From assembly GCA_938015405.1 (NCBI GenBank), contig CALLPZ010000144.1, positions 1 through 29,179 on the forward strand: a DNA stretch of 29,179 bases. The letters run 5' to 3'. The stretch comes from an uncultured Pseudanabaenaceae cyanobacterium. Lineage in GTDB: Bacteria; Cyanobacteriota; Cyanobacteriia; PCC-9006; JAAUQQ01. A program made the translations under genes and the position numbers. Under the pieces are notes generated by a model, which did not search any database, was not told the origin of the DNA, and worked only from the letters and a program-made list of their open reading frames with translations. Positions 6,840 to 14,722 of this stretch are shown piece after piece. The first letter of the stretch is position 1, and every line of letters starts with the position of its first letter.

Positions 6840-7284
6840 GATCGTTATTCTCCTCTGGGCTCGAACCAGCTCCCTCGCCGCGCTGCAGCCGGGCAGCCTT
6901 CAAGCGCTGTGCCATAGCCTCAAATCGGTCCAGGCTCGCGTTATCCAATTCATCCGCAAACGCTGCCACAATCTCTGCATCTCCCACGGCCAAAAGCTGC
7001 TTCACCTGATGGTGGGCTTGAAGCACCTGGGCTTCACGTTGGGAGAGACGCGGCTGCCAAACAAAGGCTCGTCGCTGCTTCTTCCGACTCAGCCATCCCT
7101 TTGCAACCAAGCGGTTCAGCACCGTACTCACCGAAGCATAGGTCAGCTCCCGGTCTGGATTGGAAAGGATTTGCTCGTGAATTAGCTTGGCACTGCCACC
7201 ATTGTGCTGCCAAATAATTTCCAAGATCTCCGTTTCCAAAGGTCCCAAAGACAAGGTCTTGGGTCGGTGGGAAAAAATAGACAT
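6832..7284 (-). CDS. BlaI/MecI/PetR-family winged-helix repressor
   Basis: At 150 residues from the ATG at 7284, this is a full-length Penicillinase_R-type repressor. An upstream TTG at 7314 would add 10 residues, but the family pattern begins right after the ATG (RPKTLSLGPLETEILEIIW). The winged helix covers LIHEQIL, LTYASVSTVLNRLVAKGWL and the KKQRRAFVWQP wing; the C-terminal half (VKQLLAVGD, IVAAFADELD) is the helical dimerisation region, where the partner protease cuts in BlaI and PetR. It is followed by, and overlaps, the membrane protease gene. In Synechocystis the equivalent pair controls petE and petJ by copper; neither target is in this window. I saw no TACANNTGTA-type operator in its own upstream gap. 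Confidence 0.9.
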   Translation of the reverse strand: MSIFSHRPKTLSLGPLETEILEIIWQHNGGSAKLIHEQILSNPDRELTYASVSTVLNRLVAKGWLSRKKQRRAFVWQPRLSQREAQVLQAHHQVKQLLAVGDAEIVAAFADELDNASLDRFEAMAQRLKAARLQRGEGAGSSPEENNDHA

Positions 7285-7495
7285 AGGACGGATGGGATAG
7301 AAACCAACAGGCAACAGCCAGTCAAACCTGAAACTGAGGCTCCATAACCAAAATTTCAGGCAAAACCATAGGCCTCATTCCAGAGTACAAGGTCTAATTC
7401 AGCACTGCAGGCCGAGCCTCTTAGGTACGGGCTGAGACGCCAAGGTTGTAATGTTTCGCAACCTCTCCACCCTAGTAAACCCTTCAACCCAGCCC

Positions 7496-8089
7496 TTAGG
7501 ACACTTTCTGCTCCACTCCAAATCCCACCAGCGCCACATCCTTCAAAGGTTGACCTTCGGGAGGACGTAAATAGTTCAAAATCTTGCGAATGCGCAGCCT
7601 GGGATTAACAAGGGTAATGGAATCCACCGAGACACTCTTGGTGTAGCGAGTGGTCATCATCAATTCACGGGTGGCGGGGTCAAAACGGAAGTCCGAAATT
7701 ATGGGACGAGCTTCGGTATAGGCGCGATCGCGCAAATAATCCCCATAGAGCAAACCTGCTTCGCAGCGATGGATCACAAACAGCATCCGCAATTCTTGGC
7801 TCACCTCCTCGCCCGATTCTGAGACGGTATGGAAGCCCAATTCAAAGCCAGGCAGCTCATCAACATTTGCAATTTCCTGGTAAGCGTTATCGCTGAGGAC
7901 CTTACGCTTAAGGTCGATACTCACGGGCTTGACAGCAAACTCCGTACGCGATCGCTCCACCTCACTATGTTGCAAATAGTGGTAAGTACGCTCCGTCTGC
8001 CAGGACCCGACGCAGGCCTCAAAAAACTGATGAAAAACTGCTGTTCCCGACTCCAGGGTTGCTGAGCCCACTGTTTCAACCATCGTCAT
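7496..8089 (-). CDS. Phycobiliprotein chromophore lyase, CpcS/CpeS family
   Basis: This is a lipocalin-fold bilin lyase that attaches phycocyanobilin or a related bilin to cysteines of phycobiliproteins. FHQFFEACVGSWQTERTYHY at the start, then EVERSRTEF, ELPGFELGFHTVSE, GDYLRDRAYTEARPI, SDFRFDPATRELMMTTRY, SVDSITLVNPRLRIRKI and the C-terminal VALVGFGVEQKV form the family pattern. A GTG at 8125 would extend the frame by 12 residues, but the ATG at 8089 has GGAG four bases upstream and is preferred (197 residues); the ATG at 8083 is also close. Whether it is CpcS, CpcU or a CpeS paralogue cannot be told from sequence alone. It ends about 210 bases upstream of the repressor gene on the same strand. 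Confidence 0.85.
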   Translation of the reverse strand: MTMVETVGSATLESGTAVFHQFFEACVGSWQTERTYHYLQHSEVERSRTEFAVKPVSIDLKRKVLSDNAYQEIANVDELPGFELGFHTVSESGEEVSQELRMLFVIHRCEAGLLYGDYLRDRAYTEARPIISDFRFDPATRELMMTTRYTKSVSVDSITLVNPRLRIRKILNYLRPPEGQPLKDVALVGFGVEQKVS

Positions 8090-8224
8090 AATTCTCCAGT
8101 CCCTCGATGGAAAAACCACCTTCACAGTATCGGTTCAGCGCATGTCCAAGATGCCTGAGCAGATACAGATATTTAGACAATAGAACCCATCGCATCCACA
8201 TGGATTGTTTGAGCAGAGATATCG

Positions 8225-9142
8225 CTACGCTTGCCGTTCTGTCACAACGGTCCGAGCGGCTCCAAGGCTCAATAGGCCCAATAATCCAATCAGCATCCCC
8301 GATTCAGGCACTAATTTGGGCTGCGAAGACTCCGGTGGGGCCATCACCGGAATAGAGCCTGGGGAAGCGAGGGGAATTTTCACAGCGGGATGGGGCTTCA
8401 CTCGATCCGGCGGCACCAGAGGAATCGCAACCGCCGGTTGAGACTTGACTCGATCAGATGGTGCAAAGGGAATCGCAACGGCCTCACTTAAAGCAGGTTC
8501 ATCCACAAGACGCACCGGATTCGCCACCGTACCGCTATCGGTATCCGCCACAAACTCCAAGGCACTTCCGCCAAAGCCTCCGTCCCACTCCAGAGTCAAC
8601 GCTGCAAACAAATCCCCCTGGGAAATATCAATGGGTAAGTCGTAACTCACCCGGCTGGGTTCTGTCACAGCTGAGACGAATGCCCCGGGCTTGAGCCTAA
8701 AGGCTGCTCCAGCCTTTGAGCCCGGCGTATTAAATGGGCCTCTGGCTAAAGGATTAACATCAAAAAGCCCATTGCCCTCCAGCAGATTAATGGTCAGCCT
8801 CGACAAGGTTGCATCAGCATCCACATCAAGCAACCAAGGGTACTTAAAACTATCCAGGCTTTGCCCCAAGCTCCAGCCTGTTCCAGTCACGCCTCCAGAT
8901 GCTCTACCCGTTGATTGCCAAGCCAAAGTCTCCGTTTTGCCATCTAGAAACCGAGCCGTGACCATCGCTCCAGCAATGTCAGCGCCTGTGGTGACAAAGC
9001 GACTGAGTGAGGTCTCTGCCTGAACCTGCGTAGGCATCATTGCTGGCAAAACTGCTGCTGTTAAAACAGCCCAACCCGCTCGCGTCCATCTGGTTCGCAC
9101 AGATGCTCTTACGCCACCATCCAGCAGGCGGTGAGAAATCAT
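8225..9142 (-). CDS. PEP-CTERM-like exported protein
   Basis: The 305-residue protein has a basic N-terminus (RASVRTRWTR), a signal peptide core (AGWAVLTAAVLPAMMPTQVQA) and a beta-rich domain of about 180 residues of unknown function. A Pro-rich linker follows, with 16-residue repeats (AVAIPFAPSDRVKSQP, AVAIPLVPPDRVKPHP, then a decayed third copy). The end has VPESG, a hydrophobic helix (MLIGLLGLLSLGAA) and a short Arg-containing tail, the layout of the PEP-CTERM exosortase signal, although the canonical P-E-P reads P-E-S. Cyanobacterial PEP-CTERM proteins are thought to be processed by exosortase and exported to the surface or matrix. The gene has a TTGACA-type candidate promoter very close to its ATG. 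Confidence 0.75.
   Translation of the reverse strand: MISHRLLDGGVRASVRTRWTRAGWAVLTAAVLPAMMPTQVQAETSLSRFVTTGADIAGAMVTARFLDGKTETLAWQSTGRASGGVTGTGWSLGQSLDSFKYPWLLDVDADATLSRLTINLLEGNGLFDVNPLARGPFNTPGSKAGAAFRLKPGAFVSAVTEPSRVSYDLPIDISQGDLFAALTLEWDGGFGGSALEFVADTDSGTVANPVRLVDEPALSEAVAIPFAPSDRVKSQPAVAIPLVPPDRVKPHPAVKIPLASPGSIPVMAPPESSQPKLVPESGMLIGLLGLLSLGAARTVVTERQA
8339..8482 (-). repeat. 48-base in-frame repeats in the PEP-CTERM-like gene
   Basis: Three units on the minus strand (8482-8435, 8434-8387, 8386-8339) encode 16-residue Pro-rich repeats; the first two are close copies (AVAIP..P.DRVK...P) and the third has diverged in its second half. They form the linker before the sorting signal. Confidence 0.75.
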
Positions 9143-9447
9143 AAAATCTTTTGTAGATGCAACGACCTAACTGTCAATTCAGCCCTGGGCTGCATTACCG
9201 GTGACCAAACCAGTGCTGCGGGGAGGAGCTAGCGAGAACCGCTAGAAATAGCCAAAGAAACGATACCGTAGGGGATTCGGCAGCGACCTTACAAGGCCCG
9301 AGGCTGTGTGACTAAACACAGATTAGCCGTGAGATCCCGCAGGTGTCAGTAGATATGCGCAGCTTTGGCTCAACTTGATGGCTCTATCAAGCTGGGATGG
9401 ATTAGTTTGTCAGGGAAAGTACTGAAAGACACGGCTACAATCCCCCG
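9143..9447. other. Intergenic region between larB and the PEP-CTERM-like gene
   Basis: No gene was seen. It contains the candidate promoter and shared motif next to the PEP-CTERM-like gene, a CTAGCG-AGAAC-CGCTAG hairpin at about 9230-9246, a TGTGT/ACACA hairpin near 9305-9320, and two mutually exclusive stems at 9360-9394 (CAGCTT with AAGCTG, or CTTGAT with ATCAAG). Confidence 0.5.
9149..9177 (-). promoter_or_regulatory. Candidate promoter with conserved motif, PEP-CTERM-like gene
   Basis: On the minus strand TTGACA (9177-9172) is followed by a 16-base spacer and TACAAA (9155-9150), seven bases before the ATG at 9142, which would make the mRNA leaderless or nearly so. The spacer and -10 together (GTTAGGTCGTTGC, three bases, TACAAAA) recur at 29064-29083 without those three bases. 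Confidence 0.45.
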
Positions 9448-10398
9448 CTAGCGTTTTTGCTCGGCCATCCGAGCGGCTGTGCGCAGGATCTGTCCTGCCA
9501 AAATCGCTGCTCCAAAACCATTGTCGATATTCACCACACCCAACCCAGCGGCACAGGAATTCAACATCCCCAAGAGGGCTGACACACCGCCAAAGCTCGC
9601 GCCATAACCAATGCTCGTGGGTAAGGCAATCACTGGGCAGTCCACGAGACCACCCACCACGCTTGGCAAGGCTCCTTCCATTCCTGCCGCTACGATCACC
9701 ACATCTGCCTGGTCCAAAACGGAACGATTTGCGAGCAGTCGGTGAATCCCAGCCACACCCACATCCCAGAGACGATTGACCGTGAAACCACAAAGCTCCG
9801 CAGTGATTGCAGCTTCTTCTGCGGTGGGAAGATCAGCGGTGCCAGCGGTGAGAATGGCGATCGCCCCTGGATATAGCTTGGGTGGCATGGCCAATGGCTC
9901 ATCCACCGTCGCAGTCGTTGTTGCAGCAGCCTCCGCCATCGCCGCCGCCCGGGCCGACTGCCGTCCTTTGGAAGATTTCTTAGCCTTGGCGGCAGTGGAC
10001 TTAGTCGCGGCTTTCCCAGAGGTCTTCGCCTTTGTCGCGTTCGCTTCCGGCTGGGGCAGTAACGCACAAATGCGAGCCGTGGAATAGTACTGAGCCTGCT
10101 TGAGCTTGAGCTGGATACGAAAGGCTTTTTCTTGGGAAACCCTTGTAGCCATCACCACACAGCCCGAGTCCCCCTCTCTCTGAGCCTTCATGATTTCAAC
10201 AATCTGCTCTGGGGTTTTGTCATGTCCCCAAATTACCTCAGGAAACCCAGTCCGCAGATTGCGGTGATGGTCCACTCGCGCAAAATCCCCAACCACCTCT
10301 GAATCAAGGTGTTTCAGTTTCTCCAGGGCTTCCGTGGACTCCACCTCTCCTTTCGCAACCGCATCCAGCAGGGTTTGCAGGGCAGTGGAATCAAGCAT
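9448..10398 (-). CDS. larB: LarB, nickel-pincer nucleotide synthesis carboxylase
   Basis: LarB carboxylates nicotinic acid adenine dinucleotide as the first step towards the nickel-pincer cofactor first found in lactate racemase. The C-terminal PurE-like core is well conserved: AILTAGTADLPTAEEA (181-196), VIVAAGMEGALPSVVGGLV (234-252), ALPTSIGYGASFGGVSALLG (258-277) and VVNIDNGFGAA (288-298). The N-terminal part (LDSEVVGDFARVDHHRNLRTG, PEVIWGHDKTPEQI) is also typical. At 316 residues it is about 60 longer than the usual 250 because of a low-complexity Ala/Lys/Ser/Thr-rich insertion (about 117-177) before the core. No larC, larE or lactate racemase gene is in view. The ATG start is unambiguous. 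Confidence 0.93.
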   Translation of the reverse strand: MLDSTALQTLLDAVAKGEVESTEALEKLKHLDSEVVGDFARVDHHRNLRTGFPEVIWGHDKTPEQIVEIMKAQREGDSGCVVMATRVSQEKAFRIQLKLKQAQYYSTARICALLPQPEANATKAKTSGKAATKSTAAKAKKSSKGRQSARAAAMAEAAATTTATVDEPLAMPPKLYPGAIAILTAGTADLPTAEEAAITAELCGFTVNRLWDVGVAGIHRLLANRSVLDQADVVIVAAGMEGALPSVVGGLVDCPVIALPTSIGYGASFGGVSALLGMLNSCAAGLGVVNIDNGFGAAILAGQILRTAARMAEQKR

Positions 10399-10445
10399 AG
10401 CGATCGCTCGGTCTCTAACAGTGAATAGGGTCAGCGATACTCCGG

Positions 10446-10469
10446 GCCGAGAACTATTTTTCTCTCGGC
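10446..10469. other. Hairpin between the ABC binding-protein gene and larB
   Basis: GCCGAGA (10446-10452) and TCTCGGC (10463-10469) form a perfect 7-base stem with a 10-base loop. It is 21 bases after the binding-protein stop on the minus strand, but no T-tract follows in that direction, so it may be a weak terminator or a processing hairpin. Confidence 0.4.
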
Positions 10470-10490
10470 GATCGCTGGACGATCTCTAGA

Positions 10491-12278
10491 CTAATCAATC
10501 ACGGTCAGTTCATCCAAATTCCAGAAGGCACCACCAAGGGAAGAATATTGAACGTCTTGGACGCGATCGCGCACAGCCTCAAGTTGCAAAGGCTTCACCA
10601 GGTAGATAAAGGGCAATTGCTCCTGAGCAATTTTCTGAAACTCAGCATAAATAACTTTACGTTTTTCCTCATCCAGCTCCTGCACCCCAGCTGCAAACAG
10701 CGCATCAATCTGCTTTTCCCAATCCGACACCACCCAACCTGTCACATCCTCCTCATCGGCTCGGGGCTGCTGGTTAAACTGATGCAAGAAGCCATTGCTG
10801 CTCCAGATATTGAAACCACTGTGGGGTTCTGGATTCCCCCCCCCAAAGCCCCCCACATAGGCATGCCATTGATTGCGATCTAGCTGCTGTAGCACCGTGT
10901 TGAAACTCAGCACTTCCAGGTTTGCTTTCATGCCCACTCGAGCCAAGTCCTGGACAATCTGGGCAGCCATATCCACTCGCACCTTCTCTTCGGACTTCAC
11001 CAGCAAAGAAAACTCAACCCGGTTGCCTTGGTCATCCAAAAGCTCACCATCGCTGCCATAGGTAAAGCCAGCGGCTTGAAGCAAAGCCTTGGCTTGCTCC
11101 ACGTCATAGTCGTAACGAACCACACCCTGATCGGTTCCGGCGAAATAGGGACTTGTTACATCCAACGGCGAATCTTGAACTGCGCCAATGCCCCGAAAGA
11201 TGTTGTCCTGCATTTGCTGGCGGTTAATGGCATGGGCCACTGCCTGACGAAACTTCTGATTGTTAAACCAGCGAGACTTCACCGGATCGACAAAGGGCTT
11301 CCCTGCCTTACTCGCCTGGGTCAGGTTAAAGGTCATCAATCGCGAGCCCGCAGCTGGACCACCGTTGTACACCGTGAACTGCCCTCGATCCTCCTCTTGC
11401 TTCAATAGCGGAAAGGCTTCGGGCTTCACCTCCAGACTGTCCAGCTCACCGGAGCGAAAGCGAATCATTTGGTTGGTATCAGATTCAATAATCTGCATGA
11501 TGATGCGCTGGATGCGAGGCAGAGACTCACCCGCCTCATCTTTTTTCCAATAGTAGGGATTGGGCTTAAAGATTAAGCGCTGGCTCGGGTCATAAGTATC
11601 AATCTGATAGGGACCATTCACCACCAGGTCAGCCGGCTCCGTATCAGTCCCCCAGGTCGAGAGAAACTTAAGGGTGCCATTGTCATCCTCTTCCAGAGCA
11701 GACTCCAAAATATGCTTGGGCAACAGCGCCACACCGCTATTGCGCAGCAACGGAGCATAGGGCTGGGTCACCGTAAATTTGACCCGGCGCTCATCCACCT
11801 TGGTGACCGTAGGATAGCTCCCATCTCCCGTCTCCAGAACATTGCGAGTGCCGGTGGGGACTTTCTCGTTCAGATAAACATCATTGAATGTAAAAACGAC
11901 ATCATCCACCGTCAACGGCTCGCCATCGGACCATTTCAAGTTGGGACGCAGGGTGAAGATGATGCTCTTGCTATCCTCAGAAATCTCCCAGGACTCCGCC
12001 AGCTCCGGCTCAATCTCTCCAGTGAGGCCATGGGTTCCTACGAGACCTCGATTGGTTAGACCAAAGACATAGGTGCTAAACAAGGAATCGTTCAAGGGTG
12101 GGTTGAACGTCGTCGGGTCACTGATGTTGGCAATGATCAGCTCCGGTTGCTTTGTAGCTTGTTCCTGGGTCGCCTGGGGCGAGCAGCTGCCCACCGCCAC
12201 TGCGAGAAGGGCAGCGACTGCCAGGGCCGTCAGAGATTTCCAACGCAATCTCCAATGCCGACGAAGTTGCTCAACCAT
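10491..12278 (-). CDS. ABC transporter substrate-binding lipoprotein, family 5 (peptide/nickel type)
   Basis: This is the solute receptor of a peptide, nickel or related ABC importer, anchored to the outer face of the inner membrane. From the ATG at 12278 it has 595 residues, with a basic start (MVEQLRRHWRLRWK), a hydrophobic core and lipobox VGSC (Cys32). The body matches SBP_bac_5: LIIANISDPTTFNPPLNDS, LAESWEISEDSKSIIFTLRP, LKWSDGEPLTVDDVVFTFND, VNGPYQIDTYDPSQRLIFKP, NPYYWKK, and FRQAVAHAINRQQM. The frame extends further upstream but would overlap ispF and displace the signal peptide, so I reject that extension. No permease or ATPase gene is adjacent. The substrate cannot be deduced. Confidence 0.92.
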   Translation of the reverse strand: MVEQLRRHWRLRWKSLTALAVAALLAVAVGSCSPQATQEQATKQPELIIANISDPTTFNPPLNDSLFSTYVFGLTNRGLVGTHGLTGEIEPELAESWEISEDSKSIIFTLRPNLKWSDGEPLTVDDVVFTFNDVYLNEKVPTGTRNVLETGDGSYPTVTKVDERRVKFTVTQPYAPLLRNSGVALLPKHILESALEEDDNGTLKFLSTWGTDTEPADLVVNGPYQIDTYDPSQRLIFKPNPYYWKKDEAGESLPRIQRIIMQIIESDTNQMIRFRSGELDSLEVKPEAFPLLKQEEDRGQFTVYNGGPAAGSRLMTFNLTQASKAGKPFVDPVKSRWFNNQKFRQAVAHAINRQQMQDNIFRGIGAVQDSPLDVTSPYFAGTDQGVVRYDYDVEQAKALLQAAGFTYGSDGELLDDQGNRVEFSLLVKSEEKVRVDMAAQIVQDLARVGMKANLEVLSFNTVLQQLDRNQWHAYVGGFGGGNPEPHSGFNIWSSNGFLHQFNQQPRADEEDVTGWVVSDWEKQIDALFAAGVQELDEEKRKVIYAEFQKIAQEQLPFIYLVKPLQLEAVRDRVQDVQYSSLGGAFWNLDELTVID

Positions 12279-12384
12279 GGATTCCAGCAATACTCTGAGG
12301 TCCGATCCATCAATAGGGTAGTTTACGCCTGGCCTGGCAGGGAGCCGCGATCGCCATCTCACCAACAGCTCAGCCTTAAGCCGC

Positions 12385-12867
12385 TCAATCCTTAGTAAGT
12401 AACGCCACGGCATAGGATGCAATGCCCTCTTCCCGTCCTGTGGGTCCCAACTTCTCATTGGTCGTCGCTTTCACCCCAACCTGATCATCATCAACTCCCA
12501 ACACAGCAGCAAGGTTTGCTCGCATTTGGGCAATGTGAGGCTTCATCTTGGGCTGCTCTGCCACGATAACTGAGTCAATATTGCTGACCCGCCAGCCCCG
12601 TTCAGCCAATAAACCATTGACGGCTTCTAGCAGTTTGAGGCTATCTGCTCCCTTCCATTTGTCATCAGTGGGTGGGAAATAATGACCAATATCCCCCAAA
12701 CTCAGCGCCCCTAACATGGCATCCATAATGGCGTGGGTCAGGACATCGGCATCGCTATGGCCCAACAAGCCAAGGCTGTGGGGAAGCTTTACACCACCGA
12801 GGATAAGGTCACGGTCTGGGCCAAGGCGATGGATGTCGTAGCCGTTGCCGATGCGGATTTGGGTCAT
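12385..12867 (-). CDS. ispF: 2-C-methyl-D-erythritol 2,4-cyclodiphosphate synthase
   Basis: IspF cyclises CDP-methylerythritol 2-phosphate to MEcPP in the MEP pathway that supplies isoprenoids, including carotenoids and the phytyl tail of chlorophyll. The 160-residue length is standard for the trimeric enzyme. The zinc ligands are visible: Asp11 and His13 in GYDIHRL and His45 in DADVLTHA, with the GHSDADV motif (36-42). DIGHYFPPTD (59-68), VIVAEQPKMKPH and VKATTNEKLGPTGREEGIA complete the substrate and CDP pockets. It is on the same strand as, and 106 bases upstream of, the ABC binding-protein gene and 82 bases downstream of the channel gene. Confidence 0.97.
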   Translation of the reverse strand: MTQIRIGNGYDIHRLGPDRDLILGGVKLPHSLGLLGHSDADVLTHAIMDAMLGALSLGDIGHYFPPTDDKWKGADSLKLLEAVNGLLAERGWRVSNIDSVIVAEQPKMKPHIAQMRANLAAVLGVDDDQVGVKATTNEKLGPTGREEGIASYAVALLTKD

Positions 12868-12949
12868 GGGAATGGGAAAGCGTTAACGCGGAGACAAGAA
12901 GACGCAGGATTTAAGGTTGCGTTTCAAAGAACTCCAGATGGCGGACGAA

Positions 12950-14011
12950 CTAATTATAGGACTGGGGCTCAGTCGTGCTGGAATCCACAGAAGCATTGAA
13001 TTCGCCTCCCAACGTTTTAGAGGTTTCCTGAAAGAGGGCGATCGCCAAATCCCTCACCACCGCTTCACTCTCAAACTCATCCCCCAGCTTTCGCTTCGCC
13101 GCCGCCACACAAAGCCGCATCAAATCCGCCGCAGCCTCAACCTCTGCTTCCAATAACTCCTCCCTATCTGCCCCAGCCACATTTTCTTGCTCCAGCAACA
13201 GGACACTCGTTTTTGTTGCATCGCTAGTTTCGCCATTAGCACTCGCGATCTTGCGCTCCCGTCGCTCCCGCATTTCCTCAGAAAAAGCCGTCGCCAAATC
13301 CCGAGCCGGCAAGGCGAACACTCCAATGCCCAAAAACGCCAACAGCGAGCTTAAGACCTTTCCAAGGGGCGTAATCGGATAGACATCGCCATACCCCACT
13401 GTGGTCAGCGTAATAATGCCCCACCACATTGCTGCCGGAATGCTGGAAAACTCCTGGGGCTGAGCCTCCCGCTCAATGAAGAACATCAAGCTCGACGCAA
13501 TCACCAGCAGCGTCATCACCACAAATAGCGTTGTCAGCAGCTCATCACGCTTATCCCGCAGGACGCGGAAGAAAATTTGAGTAGACTCGGAATAGCGGGT
13601 GAGCTTCAACAGGCGCAGAAGGCGGAAAAAGGGACCGGCGATCGCCACCCACTCCCCTGGCAAGACATTCAGCGCCAAAAATGGCATAAATGCTGCCAAA
13701 TCCACCAATGCTGGCACCGTAGCGGCATAGCGTAAACGCCCTCGCAGTGGCTGCTCATAATTTGGCTGCTCCACACAAGACCACAGCCGCAGCAAATACT
13801 CCAACGCAAACACCCCGACCACTACCAGCTCCGTCCAATCAAACCAGCGAGCGTAGGTCTGCTCCAGAACCGAAAAGCTCTCCAGAATCAATGCCGCCAC
13901 ATCGATTGCAATCAACATCGGCACCCCATAGTTATCCACTAGCGTGATGGGATTATTGGGGTCCGGCGCGTAGAAAATTTGGTGGATCCGCTGGCGAAGG
14001 GTCAGCGTCAT
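12950..14011 (-). CDS. Voltage-gated-type potassium channel (six-TM ion transporter)
   Basis: The 353-residue protein has the Kv layout: hydrophobic segments at about 31-46, 59-78, 97-115, an S4-like helix with spaced basic residues (FFRLLRLLKLTRY, 128-140), S5 (158-178), a pore loop with the K+ filter TTVGYGD (203-209), and S6 (213-235). The filter indicates K+ selectivity. S4 carries about four or five positive residues, so voltage sensing is plausible. The C-terminal tail is cytoplasmic, about 110 residues, with a charged helix (SEEMRERRERKIAS) and an acidic helical region that could form a coiled coil; no cyclic-nucleotide or RCK domain is visible. The ATG at 14011 is well placed. Confidence 0.92.
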   Translation of the reverse strand: MTLTLRQRIHQIFYAPDPNNPITLVDNYGVPMLIAIDVAALILESFSVLEQTYARWFDWTELVVVGVFALEYLLRLWSCVEQPNYEQPLRGRLRYAATVPALVDLAAFMPFLALNVLPGEWVAIAGPFFRLLRLLKLTRYSESTQIFFRVLRDKRDELLTTLFVVMTLLVIASSLMFFIEREAQPQEFSSIPAAMWWGIITLTTVGYGDVYPITPLGKVLSSLLAFLGIGVFALPARDLATAFSEEMRERRERKIASANGETSDATKTSVLLLEQENVAGADREELLEAEVEAAADLMRLCVAAAKRKLGDEFESEAVVRDLAIALFQETSKTLGGEFNASVDSSTTEPQSYN

Positions 14012-14080
14012 GGAGCTTTGAGGGAGAGGTATGGCTTTAATCCTAAAGTGAGCCTGACCTCACAACCAGAAATAAGCTCA

Positions 14081-14114
14081 AACAAAAAGCCAGCCTGGAC
14101 AAACCAGACTGGCT
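14081..14114 (-). terminator. Intrinsic terminator of the PTPA-CTERM gene
   Basis: On the minus strand AGCCAG-T-CTGG and CCAG-G-CTGGCT (plus 14104-14114 and 14088-14098) form a stem with one internal mismatch, followed directly by TTTTTGTTT. It lies about 90 bases after the stop at 14204, just before the channel gene. Confidence 0.88.
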
Positions 14115-14203
14115 CAATATCTAGGGATTAGAGAGAGAACGATCAACTAGCGATGTAGCTCCCGCCTACGTCTCACCAGATTGCAATGCGGCATTGCTCA
14201 AAC

Positions 14204-14722
14204 TTATGCGTCTTCAGCTTGCTGCTTACGCTTACGCACGATGCCAGCGCCCATGCCCAGCAATGCAGGCAGCAGAGCAGGAGTAGGAACGGCAGCAGCA
14301 TCAGGAACAGCAGCGGTATCAGGAACAGCCCAAACAAATTCTTGGTTGAAAGGGTTGTTCTCAGTGTCGATTTCAACCATGTTTATATCACCATCCCAGT
14401 TCCAGACGGAGACGATTCCAGAGTTGGAGAAGTCAAAGGCGAAATAAGGGCCTTCGTTAAAAGGAACAGCGGGCGAGTTAGGCGTACCCAGCTGGGCTTT
14501 GAGGTCGTCTGCCAAATCCTCAGCAAGAGTAGAGCTGTTATACCAAGGGGTAGTAGCCAGCTGGCCAAGCAAATCCGCGAATGTACCTTGTGCAGTTGTT
14601 ACTTCGTAGGTGTTATTAGCATCATCCGTCAGGGTAATAGCCTGAGCAGAGGAAGGAGCAATCGCGATGGAAGCCGCAACAATCACGCCAGCACTAACAG
14701 GCAACATTTTTAGGTCAAACAT
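14204..14722 (-). CDS. PTPA-CTERM sorting-domain protein
   Basis: The 172-residue protein has a signal peptide (MFDLKMLPVSAGVIVAASIA, then IAPSSAQA before ITLTDD), a small acidic domain with LLGQLATTPWYNSSTLAEDL and FAFDFSNSGIVSVWNWDGD, and a C-terminal VPTPALLP (145-152), hydrophobic helix and basic RKRKQQ. That ending is the PTPA-CTERM signal, a cyanobacterial relative of PEP-CTERM. The combination suggests export with C-terminal processing or membrane retention. The domain has no function I can name; related proteins are often annotated as hypothetical. A strong terminator follows. The linker before the signal carries short Ala/Val/Pro-Asp repeats (AVPDTAAVPDAAAVP). Confidence 0.85.
   Translation of the reverse strand: MFDLKMLPVSAGVIVAASIAIAPSSAQAITLTDDANNTYEVTTAQGTFADLLGQLATTPWYNSSTLAEDLADDLKAQLGTPNSPAVPFNEGPYFAFDFSNSGIVSVWNWDGDINMVEIDTENNPFNQEFVWAVPDTAAVPDAAAVPTPALLPALLGMGAGIVRKRKQQAEDA

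Noticed and set aside
12279..12458. N-terminal extension of the ABC binding-protein frame
   Set aside because: It would overlap ispF by 74 bases and place 60 residues before a clear lipoprotein signal peptide.
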